Part shown: positions 1 through 5,772 of the stretch, piece by piece
Numbering within the stretch: the stretch's first letter is position 1
Layout of the letters: each line of letters opens with the position of its first letter
Position numbers and translations under genes: made by a program
The notes under the pieces: model-generated
The model's input: the letters and a program-made list of their open reading frames with translations, nothing else
What the model was told of the DNA's origin: nothing
Databases searched by the model: none
Source of the DNA: a bacterium
Lineage (GTDB): Bacteria; SZUA-79; Acidulodesulfobacterales; Acidulodesulfobacteraceae
Length of the DNA: 7,245 bases
Reading direction: 5' to 3'
Assembly (NCBI GenBank): GCA_021821565.1
Contig: JAKACI010000075.1
Location: 1 to 7,245 of the forward strand

Positions 1-111
1 TATATATAAATAAATTAAATTAATATGTTTGTTTCATTAAAGTATATATTATTGTATATAATAAACAATTAAATTAAATACTATTAATTAAATTAAAAAT
101 AAATTACGAAG

Positions 112-117
112 AAGGGG
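112..117 (+). promoter_or_regulatory. Ribosome binding site of the FAD oxidoreductase
   Basis: AAGGGG lies six bases before the ATG at 124 and fixes the start. The leader upstream (1-111) is almost pure A/T with repeated AATTAAATTA blocks. I could not pick a convincing -35/-10 pair in it. Confidence 0.7.
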
Positions 118-123
118 ATAAAA

Positions 124-1452
124 ATGAAATATGTAATAGTGGGCAATTCTTATTCAGGTCTTTCATGCGCAGATGCGATAAGAAGATTTGATAAAACTGG
201 GGAAATTACGATAATATCCGACGAATCTTATAAAGCTTATGCAAGACCTTTGATTTCATACTATTTGGAGGGCAAAACAACAGATGAAACTATATGGTAC
301 AAAGATGATGATTATTATGAAAAAAATAATTATAAAACACTGTTTGGCAAAAAAGTTATATCTGTTGACACGACCCGCAAAAAAGTTGAGTTAGACGACA
401 ATACTTCTCTTGAATATGATAAATTATTCATTGGACCCGGAGGTGCGCCGTTTGTGCCGCCGATTGAAGGATTTAACGCTGATTCTCCGATGATGGGAAC
501 TTTTACTAAATATGATGATGCAAAAAAAATGGAAAAAGGTGCAAAATTAGCTAAACATAAAGAAGCTATAGTTATCGGCGGCGGATTAATAGGTTTAAAG
601 GCGTCCGAAGGTTTAAGGGCTCTTGATATGCATGTTACTATTGCTGAACTTCTTCCGCGAGTTTTAGGTTTAGCCCTTGATGAAATTTCCGGAAACATTA
701 CGGCTAAAAAATTAAATGAAAACGGCATTGACACGGCTACTAACGACACCGTCGTTAAAATTAATATAGACGAGGCAGGTAATCCTACGAGTGTTATAAT
801 GAAAAGCGGCAGAGAACTTGTTGCCGATATTGTTATTGTAGCAATAGGCGTCAGACCTAATGTAGGATTTCTTGAAGGCAGCGGCATTACAATTGATAGG
901 GGAATAATAGTGGATAAAACTATGATGACTAATATCAAAGATGTATATGCCGGCGGCGATGCGATAGTATCATATGATATTTTAAATAAAAAACCAAATA
1001 TAATTGCTATAGTCCCTCTTGCATGTGAGCAGGGGAGGGTTGCGGGAACAAATATGGCTGGAATTTACAGGGAATATTACGGAGGAATGGGGCTTAATTC
1101 GGTTGAAATATACGGATTGCCCATTGTCACAATAGGTCTTACAAATCCTAACAATCCTTCCCAAACCGTATTTATACATCAGGAAGGTGAAACTATTTAC
1201 AGAAAATTAGTTTATGACGGAGAAGTTTTAGTAGGAGCTATTCTTTTAGGCGATATTGCAGGCTCCGGTATATTATCCGCTATTATACGCCAGGGAGTAA
1301 AATGCTTAAAATATAAAGATGAATTTTTGAAAGGCAATATATATTCTTTTGTTATTGATAGTGAATTTGAAGTGTATAATATTAATGAAGGTTATGCGAT
1401 AAGAGGTGATTTTGAAGATATTCCTCAGTTTTCAAGGTCAAATTGGAGATAA
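124..1452 (+). CDS. FAD/NAD(P)-dependent oxidoreductase (pyridine nucleotide-disulfide oxidoreductase fold)
   Basis: This 442-residue flavoprotein probably moves electrons between NAD(P)H and a small redox partner in the cytoplasm. The N-terminal FAD-binding motif reads VIVGNSYSG (residues 4-12); Asn replaces the usual second Gly, which I recall as normal in a subfamily beginning GNSAAG. YARPLISYYLEG follows at 39-50. The NAD(P)-binding motif GGGLIG is at 152-157, and the second FAD motif DVYAGGD is at 273-279. The C-terminal part (about 335-410) resembles the dimerisation region of NirB, rubredoxin reductase and NADH oxidase relatives. There is no Cys in the 40-50 region where NADH oxidases and CoA-disulfide reductases carry their redox Cys, so a disulfide or peroxide-type mechanism is unlikely. 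The start is supported by AAGGGG at 112-117, six bases upstream. It could be a ferredoxin, rubredoxin or nitrite-reductase-type reductase; the acceptor cannot be read from the sequence. Confidence 0.93.
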   Translation: MKYVIVGNSYSGLSCADAIRRFDKTGEITIISDESYKAYARPLISYYLEGKTTDETIWYKDDDYYEKNNYKTLFGKKVISVDTTRKKVELDDNTSLEYDKLFIGPGGAPFVPPIEGFNADSPMMGTFTKYDDAKKMEKGAKLAKHKEAIVIGGGLIGLKASEGLRALDMHVTIAELLPRVLGLALDEISGNITAKKLNENGIDTATNDTVVKINIDEAGNPTSVIMKSGRELVADIVIVAIGVRPNVGFLEGSGITIDRGIIVDKTMMTNIKDVYAGGDAIVSYDILNKKPNIIAIVPLACEQGRVAGTNMAGIYREYYGGMGLNSVEIYGLPIVTIGLTNPNNPSQTVFIHQEGETIYRKLVYDGEVLVGAILLGDIAGSGILSAIIRQGVKCLKYKDEFLKGNIYSFVIDSEFEVYNINEGYAIRGDFEDIPQFSRSNWR

Positions 1453-1478
1453 AAAAGAAGATTTTAAATACAATATAT

Positions 1479-1702
1479 TACTCAAAATTGCCGATATAAG
1501 TCTTTAAAATAGCTTTAAAGTTATATGGAACATTAGATTCCCGCATATGCGGGAATGACATCCGTCGGGTAAAAACTTAAATATCCGCCAAGTCATTCCT
1601 GCGCTGGCAGGTACGCTTTAAAGCCGTTGGCATTTAGACGGCTCATCCATCTAGATACTAGATAGAAACTAAAAAATAATTTTGTATCGGCAATTTTGAG
1701 TA
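1479..1702 (-). mobile_element. MITE-like repeat element, copy 1 (opposite orientation to copy 2)
   Basis: This 224-bp non-coding element is closed by perfect 18-bp terminal inverted repeats at 1479-1496 (TACTCAAAATTGCCGATA) and 1685-1702. If the outer TA is counted as a target duplication, the repeat proper is 16 bp flanked by TA, as in IS630/mariner-type MITEs; that family link is inference. The core (1536-1680) matches copy 2 at 4120-4259 in reverse complement, about 87% by eye. It contains the stem ATTCCCGC/GCGGGAAT (1537-1544/1549-1556, loop ATAT), the stem CCTGC/GCAGG (1598-1602/1607-1611) and a further hairpin formed by AGCCGT/ACGGCT on the minus strand. ATTCCCGC...GCGGGAAT palindromes are widespread in bacterial intergenic repeats. 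The element starts 26 bases after the oxidoreductase stop codon and ends 55 bases before the next small gene. It encodes no credible protein. Confidence 0.75.
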
Positions 1703-1757
1703 TTAAGTAGTTTGCAAGTTTTTCATGTAAAATTAGAGATAAAATAAGGTTAAAAAT

Positions 1758-1964
1758 ATGAAAAATGAAAACGAAGATAGTATAATACAACAACTATTGA
1801 TAGAAGTTGAAGATATATCGGAAGAAGATTTTAATAAATGGTATGAAAAAAAAAGAAAAATATTTAATATTGGAGTTAAAAAACCTCCTACCAAGCAGGA
1901 ATTTATTAAATATTTACATTATGCATCGGCTATTTTTCCTTCCGATAAAATTTTTAACGGTTAA
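1758..1964 (+). CDS. Small hypothetical protein, 68 residues
   Basis: I do not recognise this protein. It is short, highly charged and probably soluble. An acidic N-terminal half (residues 1-25, with EVEDISEEDF at 16-25) is followed by a basic stretch (WYEKKRKIF, 28-36) and a C-terminal segment with several aromatic residues. There is no signal peptide, membrane segment, Cys pair or known motif. AAGG at 1746-1749 lies eight bases before the ATG and supports translation. The gene sits just downstream of repeat element copy 1 and about 300 bases ahead of the dus gene, so it looks like a stand-alone gene or the remnant of a larger one. Codon use is A/T-rich like that of its neighbours. Confidence that it is real rests on the ribosome binding site and protein-like composition only. 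Confidence 0.5.
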   Translation: MKNENEDSIIQQLLIEVEDISEEDFNKWYEKKRKIFNIGVKKPPTKQEFIKYLHYASAIFPSDKIFNG

Positions 1965-2265
1965 TAATTGTAATAATTGATTGATAAAACGGTTAATTTT
2001 TTTGGATTTGTTATTCCTTAATTCTGCGATAGAAAATAATTACTTTTATAACTTCCTTTCTCTTGCGGGAAGGACTAAGAGTGTAGGCTAATTGGAAGTT
2101 AATTAATATTTCTATGTGGGTTTAAGATTTAAGGTTTAAGATTATTTAAAACGATAAATTAAATTATTTTATCTATTAAAAGAATTTAGCTCTATTATGG
2201 CTGTAATAAAGTGATAAAATTTTATTTTATCATAGCCTGATATATCTAATATATAATGTTAAATT
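1965..2265 (+). other. 301-bp gene-free stretch upstream of dus with possible RNA structures
   Basis: No protein gene is apparent here. A GC-richer island at 2049-2101 can fold in two mutually exclusive ways. One is a long hairpin closed by TAACTTCC (2049-2056) and GGAAGTTA (2094-2101) with CTCTT/AAGAG (2060-2064/2077-2081) inside. The other is a compact stem of 2054-2061 with 2067-2074, including two G-U pairs. A 14-base-period direct repeat (GTTTAAGATT at 2120-2129 and 2134-2143) follows. A near-perfect palindrome at 2212-2232 then precedes the dus start. It matches no riboswitch that I recognise. Confidence 0.5.
2212..2232 (+). repeat. A/T-rich palindrome ahead of dus
   Basis: TGATAAAAT (2212-2220) and ATTTTATCA (2224-2232) are perfect inverted repeats around a TTT centre. 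GGCT (2199-2202) and AGCC (2234-2237) could extend the stem across a bulge. It lies 33 bases before the dus start codon, so it could be an operator or a weak hairpin in the leader. It has no downstream T run and is not a good terminator. Confidence 0.4.
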
Positions 2266-3318
2266 ATGAGTAAACCTTATATCATAGGGGATTATATTTT
2301 AGCTCCTATGGCTGGAATTACGGGCTATCCTTTCAGAAAAATAGCTTTGAAATACGGCGCCTCATTTTGCTTTACTGAAATGATAAGCGCAATAGGTTAT
2401 ATAAATAACGATAAATCAACATTAGAACTGGCATACTCAGGCTCACATTCTGCAAACACGGGAATACAAATTTTTGGCTCGGATCCCTACATTATGGGTT
2501 TAGCGGCTAAAAAAGCAATTCAGTCCGGGTTTAAAACAATAGATATAAATTTCGGATGTCCCGCTAAAAAAGTTATAAAAACAGGAGCCGGAAGCGCTGT
2601 ATTAAAAGATTTAGATAAGTTTAAGGCAATTATTGCCGAAGTAAAAAATAATATCGGAAATGATAATATTTTAACAATAAAATTACGGAGCGGGTTTGAC
2701 GAAAGTTCTAAAAATTATCTTGAATCTTGCAAAATAGCAGAAAATGAAGGCGTTGACGCTATATTTTTTCATCCCAGAACCAGGTCGCAAATGTTTTCGG
2801 GTAAAGCCGACCATAGCCTAACAGCTTTACTTAAAAAATCTCTTTCCATACCTGTTTATGCAACAGGCGATATTTTTGATGTTTCTTCGGCAAACAAAAT
2901 TAAAGAAAATACAGCTGTAGACGGTATTATGTTTGCTAGAGGAGCAATAGGCAAACCATGGATTTTTCAAGACTTTAGAAAATATACAGATAAAAAATAC
3001 AACGAGCAAAAATCACAATATAAATATTTAAATGCAGATAATCAAAAAATCGACGATAAATATTTAGATGCAGCTGATCAAAAATCCGTTGATAATAAAC
3101 ATTCAGACTCTGATTTATATTTAAATTTAGATAAGCTAATGGAACTTTTTGAAGAAATGGCGGTATTTTATGGAGAAAAAAAAGGCGCTAATTTAATAAA
3201 ACCTCATTTATATAATTTTCTTACAGGATTTGAAAATGCTAAACTTTATAGACTTGAAGTTAACAATGCAAGAAGCTATAATGATATAATAAATATTTTC
3301 AAAAATATAAATATTTAA
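2266..3318 (+). CDS. dus: tRNA-dihydrouridine synthase, DusB/NifR3-like
   Basis: This enzyme reduces specific uridines in tRNA to dihydrouridine, using FMN and NAD(P)H, in the cytoplasm. The N-terminus ILAPMAGITGYPFRK (residues 11-25) is the family FMN-binding opening. The catalytic Cys is C98 in NFGCPAKKV. HPRTRSQMFSGKAD begins at H169 and corresponds to the H-x-R-T-R segment. MFARGAIGKPWIF (222-234) is the C-terminal phosphate-binding part of the TIM barrel. The helical domain that helps bind tRNA follows at about 285-350. Between them, residues 250-285 hold a hydrophilic insertion with a 12-residue tandem repeat. The start matches the usual N-terminus, although no clear Shine-Dalgarno sequence precedes it. 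It is closest to DusB among the bacterial types, by motif memory only. No partner gene such as fis or ntrB is adjacent. Confidence 0.93.
   Translation: MSKPYIIGDYILAPMAGITGYPFRKIALKYGASFCFTEMISAIGYINNDKSTLELAYSGSHSANTGIQIFGSDPYIMGLAAKKAIQSGFKTIDINFGCPAKKVIKTGAGSAVLKDLDKFKAIIAEVKNNIGNDNILTIKLRSGFDESSKNYLESCKIAENEGVDAIFFHPRTRSQMFSGKADHSLTALLKKSLSIPVYATGDIFDVSSANKIKENTAVDGIMFARGAIGKPWIFQDFRKYTDKKYNEQKSQYKYLNADNQKIDDKYLDAADQKSVDNKHSDSDLYLNLDKLMELFEEMAVFYGEKKGANLIKPHLYNFLTGFENAKLYRLEVNNARSYNDIINIFKNINI
3022..3093 (+). repeat. 36-bp in-frame tandem repeat inside dus
   Basis: Two copies of a 36-bp unit (3022-3057 and 3058-3093) encode K-Y-L-N-A-D-N-Q-K-I-D-D and K-Y-L-D-A-A-D-Q-K-S-V-D (residues 253-264 and 265-276). 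A degenerate third start (K-H-S-D-S-D, from residue 278) follows. The unit length is a multiple of three, so the frame is kept. The insertion falls between the catalytic barrel and the tRNA-binding helical domain. Confidence 0.75.
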
Positions 3319-3515
3319 AGCTATACCTAATAAGAAAGAATTTGAAATATATAACATATAATAATTATTAATAAAAATATAGGTATTTAAAACTATATTA
3401 ATAAACGTATATTCTTAGTTTTTTAACAAACTTTTTTAATATTATAAATACTATATTGCAAATATTATACTATAAATATTTAAACCTAAATTTAATATAA
3501 TTAAATACAATTAAT

Positions 3516-4091
3516 ATGATTAATATGAAGGATAATTTAGACCGCAAACCTTTTGCGGTATCATTTATTGCAAAATCAGGAACCGGAAAGACAACTCTTA
3601 TAGAAAAATTGATAAAAATACTTGCCGGAAAAAAATATAAAGTTTCTTCTATAAAACATACTGACCATAAGTTTGAAGCGGATATTAAAGGAAAAGACTC
3701 ATGGATACACAAACATGCGGGTGCATTTTCTACTATGCTTCTGTCCGACGATTCTATGACTTTTTTTAGCGATATTGAAAGCTCTGATGCATTTGATGTA
3801 CATAATAATAACGATAGCGGGGTAAATATTAATATTATAGACAATTTAATCCATAATTTTTTTTACGGCTCCGATATTTTAATAGTAGAAGGGTTTAAAG
3901 ATGTCAATATTCCTAAAGTGGAACTTTTTAGAAAAGAATTAAATCCTGAATTGCAGTTAAAATATGCTGATGACGATGACTGTATTTTAGTTTGCGGAGA
4001 TGTTTTAATTGATAATTTAAATAAACCTCAGATAAATATAAACGAATCGGATAAAATAGCAGTCTTTCTTGAGAAATTTATCAAGAAATAA
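3516..4091 (+). CDS. mobB: Molybdopterin-guanine dinucleotide biosynthesis protein MobB
   Basis: MobB is a GTP-binding P-loop protein that works with MobA in attaching GMP to molybdopterin; it helps but is not essential in E. coli. The P-loop AKSGTGKTT is at residues 19-27. Ala in place of the first Gly is normal here: E. coli MobB reads AWSGTGKTT, as I recall it. IKHTDHKFEAD (46-56), KGKDS (58-62) and HAGA (67-70) are the conserved MobB blocks. LIVEGFKDVNIPKVELFR (122-139) is the Walker B-like region. An Asn/Asp-rich insert lies at about 86-106. The 191-residue length is slightly above the usual ~170. M1 or M4 (3525) may be the true start; neither has a clear Shine-Dalgarno sequence. mobA is not in the window. 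The next gene downstream encodes a polyferredoxin, with repeat copy 2 filling the gap. Confidence 0.92.
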   Translation: MINMKDNLDRKPFAVSFIAKSGTGKTTLIEKLIKILAGKKYKVSSIKHTDHKFEADIKGKDSWIHKHAGAFSTMLLSDDSMTFFSDIESSDAFDVHNNNDSGVNINIIDNLIHNFFYGSDILIVEGFKDVNIPKVELFRKELNPELQLKYADDDDCILVCGDVLIDNLNKPQININESDKIAVFLEKFIKK

Positions 4092-4098
4092 TACTATA

Positions 4099-4313
4099 CC
4101 TTAAATCACCGTTAGAAATTTATTTTTTAGTTTCTAGTTTCTAGATGGATGAGCCGTCTAAATACCGACGGCTTTAAACCGTACCTGCATATGCAGGAAT
4201 GACTTTGCGGGGATTTAACTTTTCACCCGACGGGCGTCATTCCCGCGAAAGCGGGAATCCAGTATTTATTATATGCTGAAACAATTTAAATAATTTCTAA
4301 CGGTGATTTAAGG
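4099..4313 (+). mobile_element. MITE-like repeat element, copy 2, filling the mobB-ferredoxin gap
   Basis: This 215-bp element has perfect 22-bp terminal inverted repeats (4099-4120, beginning CCTTAAATCACCG, and 4292-4313). It has TATA-containing flanks on both sides, but the right side has one extra base, so a clean target duplication is not seen. The core (4120-4259) matches copy 1 in reverse complement. It holds three hairpins: AGCCGTC/GACGGCT (4152-4158/4167-4173), CCTGC/GCAGG (4184-4188/4193-4197, loop ATAT) and ATTCCCGC/GCGGGAAT (4239-4246/4251-4258, GAAA loop). GGAATGAC (4196-4203) and GTCATTCC (4236-4243) could pair instead. A small direct repeat of TAGTTTC lies at 4128-4141. The left arm starts eight bases after the mobB stop and the right arm ends six bases before the next start codon. 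It has no coding capacity, so any transposase must act in trans. Confidence 0.78.
4310..4313 (+). promoter_or_regulatory. Shine-Dalgarno of the iron-sulfur gene, inside the repeat arm
   Basis: AAGG is the last four bases of the right terminal repeat of copy 2 and lies six bases before the ATG at 4320. It is the only plausible ribosome binding site for that gene. In a transcript that includes mobB it would be base-paired with CCTT at 4099-4102 in the 22-bp stem. Confidence 0.5.
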
Positions 4314-4319
4314 CTATAT

Positions 4320-5588
4320 ATGAATTTATTAAGAATAATTGATAAGATTATAAACAGCAGCGAAAATAGCATTATAGTCAATGAAGATTATTGCGTCAGG
4401 CTTAAAAGCCCCATGTCAAGCTGCTATGTTTGTATAAACAAATGCCCCGAGCAGGCTATTGAAATAAATGATTCTAATATTAAAATATCCGATAAATGTT
4501 CTTTATGCAAACTATGTATAAATATTTGCCCTAATTTCGTGTTTGATTCAAAAGAATTTTTTGATATATCGGATAAAGCATTTATAAGCGAAAATAAAAC
4601 ATATTACTTCTGCAGCAAAGTTAAATCTAAACTCAATATTAATAGCGGCGCTAAATTAAATAAATCAGATAATTTTGGTAACTTAGATAACGAAAATAGC
4701 AATAGTAATAGTAATAGTAACAGCAATAGCAATATATTATTTCCTGAGAAAGAATTAAATTTAATTGCCGAAAATTCAATTAAGTTCATATCATGCATTA
4801 ATGAAATAGATAATACGGATATAATAAAACATTTAAAAAATAATAAAGAAATTAATTTTATCACGGCTGACTGCAAGGTTTGCGATTATAATTTTTTTTA
4901 TAAAAACAAAATAAAAAAAATAAACCGTATTTTAGCAGGTTTGCTTGCTTTAGATGATAGCAATCCGAGCATCTCAGAAAAAATTAAATTTATTGATTAT
5001 AATAAATTTGATTTTTTATCTATTATTAATAATATCAATAATAAAAAAAATGAAGATAAAAAATCAAAAATAAATTCTAATTCTGAAGCGCTATCTCAAT
5101 CAGATAAAAATAATCCAAACGATGATTATTTACAAAGGAGGCTATTTTTTCAAGAAGTCAGTAAAACTATAAAAGAAAATGCGATAAAGTTGGCAAAAAA
5201 TTTTCCGTTAGAAGAATTGCCCTTTAATGAACTTTTTTTGTCAAATGACGATAAAAAATTAAATAAACTCTTTTTTAAAAAAAGATTTAAACTTTTTAAT
5301 TTTATAAAATATAATCCTGATTGTTTAGTATTATTAGATATTAGGCTGCCTTCAATAAACAAAAATTGTGTATTTTGTACTAATTGTTGGGAATCTTGTC
5401 CTACCGGAGCGTTAACGTGTAATAATAAAAACAATGCTATAATACTTAATCCTTATTTATGCACAGGATGCAATTTATGCAAAGATATTTGCAGCTTTGG
5501 TGCTATTAAAATGATGAAATCTAAAAATTTAAATGATATTTCGGCAGAGAAGATTTTATTTAAGAAAATAGAATTAAATTTCCAATGA
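4320..5588 (+). CDS. Four-cluster [4Fe-4S] ferredoxin-like protein
   Basis: This 422-residue soluble protein looks like an electron carrier with ferredoxin domains at both ends. The N-terminal pair has C35-x2-C38-x3-C42-P, with the fourth ligand probably C25 (C-x-R-L-x-S-P-x-S-S-C), and then a regular C60-x2-C63-x2-C66-x3-C70-P. The C-terminal pair is C350-x2-C353-x2-C356-x3-C360-P and C381-x2-C384-x2-C387-x3-C391 followed by Ser rather than Pro. The ~280-residue middle is Asn/Lys-rich and poorly recognisable. It contains C159, a D-C185-x2-C188 motif in TADCKVCDYN, and a basic-aromatic patch QRRLFFQEV near 270. A Ser-Asn run at 127-138 is low complexity. There is no signal peptide or membrane segment. 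Proximity to mobB hints at molybdoenzyme electron transfer or maturation, but this is inference. I do not assign a specific function. Confidence 0.88.
   Translation: MNLLRIIDKIINSSENSIIVNEDYCVRLKSPMSSCYVCINKCPEQAIEINDSNIKISDKCSLCKLCINICPNFVFDSKEFFDISDKAFISENKTYYFCSKVKSKLNINSGAKLNKSDNFGNLDNENSNSNSNSNSNSNILFPEKELNLIAENSIKFISCINEIDNTDIIKHLKNNKEINFITADCKVCDYNFFYKNKIKKINRILAGLLALDDSNPSISEKIKFIDYNKFDFLSIINNINNKKNEDKKSKINSNSEALSQSDKNNPNDDYLQRRLFFQEVSKTIKENAIKLAKNFPLEELPFNELFLSNDDKKLNKLFFKKRFKLFNFIKYNPDCLVLLDIRLPSINKNCVFCTNCWESCPTGALTCNNKNNAIILNPYLCTGCNLCKDICSFGAIKMMKSKNLNDISAEKILFKKIELNFQ
4695..4733 (+). repeat. Hexanucleotide microsatellite (AATAGY), coding Asn-Ser
   Basis: Six and a half units of AATAGC/AATAGT (one variant AACAGC) encode an Asn-Ser run at residues 126-138 of the iron-sulfur protein. 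Unit gain or loss would keep the reading frame. It sits in the variable middle region. Confidence 0.85.
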
Positions 5589-5772
5589 CTTTTTAATTAT
5601 AAATTACCGTAGTTTTTATTCCAATCTCAACATATTTATTATTAAATCTAATATTCATTGACTACTTTTTATTCATTAACTACTCTTGTAGATAAATTTT
5701 TATAAATTGATATTTATTTATTTATTTAATTAATTAAATAATGCAACTCATTTATTATAGAAAATATATAAT
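5589..5772 (+). other. A/T-rich spacer with a 14-bp direct repeat
   Basis: The spacer holds ATTCATTGACTACT (5653-5666) and ATTCATTAACTACT (5671-5684), 13 of 14 identical and 18 bases apart, roughly two helical turns. This spacing could suit a regulator binding site. TTGATA at 5707-5712 with TAATTA at 5731-5736 (18-base spacing) is a weak promoter candidate for the lipoprotein gene. There is no clear terminator after the iron-sulfur gene. Confidence 0.3.

Noticed and set aside
330..938. 202-codon open frame on the minus strand inside the oxidoreductase gene
   Set aside because: It is antisense to an obvious conserved enzyme. The translation is a biased hydrophobic mix caused by the codons of the real gene, with no recognisable motif.
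1537..1611. Palindromic repeats considered as a CRISPR array
   Set aside because: There are only two different hairpins per element, with no regular repeat-spacer pattern and no cas genes.
1479..1702. Repeat copy 1 as a simple rho-independent terminator of the oxidoreductase gene
   Set aside because: The closing stem is A/T-rich and about 190 bases apart, and no T run follows either GC hairpin directly. It may affect transcript ends but does not have terminator form.
1593..1793. 66-codon minus-strand frame overlapping repeat copy 1
   Set aside because: It crosses the element boundary and the start of the 68-residue gene. Its composition follows the A/T bias and the repeat, and no matching frame is kept in copy 2.
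3319..3515. Terminator or promoter between dus and mobB
   Set aside because: The stretch is nearly pure A/T. The TTTTTT at 3419-3424 has no stable stem before it, and no promoter pair stands out from the background.
3570..3596. Ala in place of the first Gly of the MobB P-loop as a sign of inactivation
   Set aside because: E. coli MobB, as I recall it, has the same Ala, so this is normal for the family.
3470..3844. 124-codon minus-strand frame over mobB
   Set aside because: It is the shadow of a well-conserved P-loop gene.
4604..4876. Minus-strand frame with a long run of Leu
   Set aside because: The Leu run is the antisense of the Asn-Ser hexanucleotide repeat; it is not a membrane protein.
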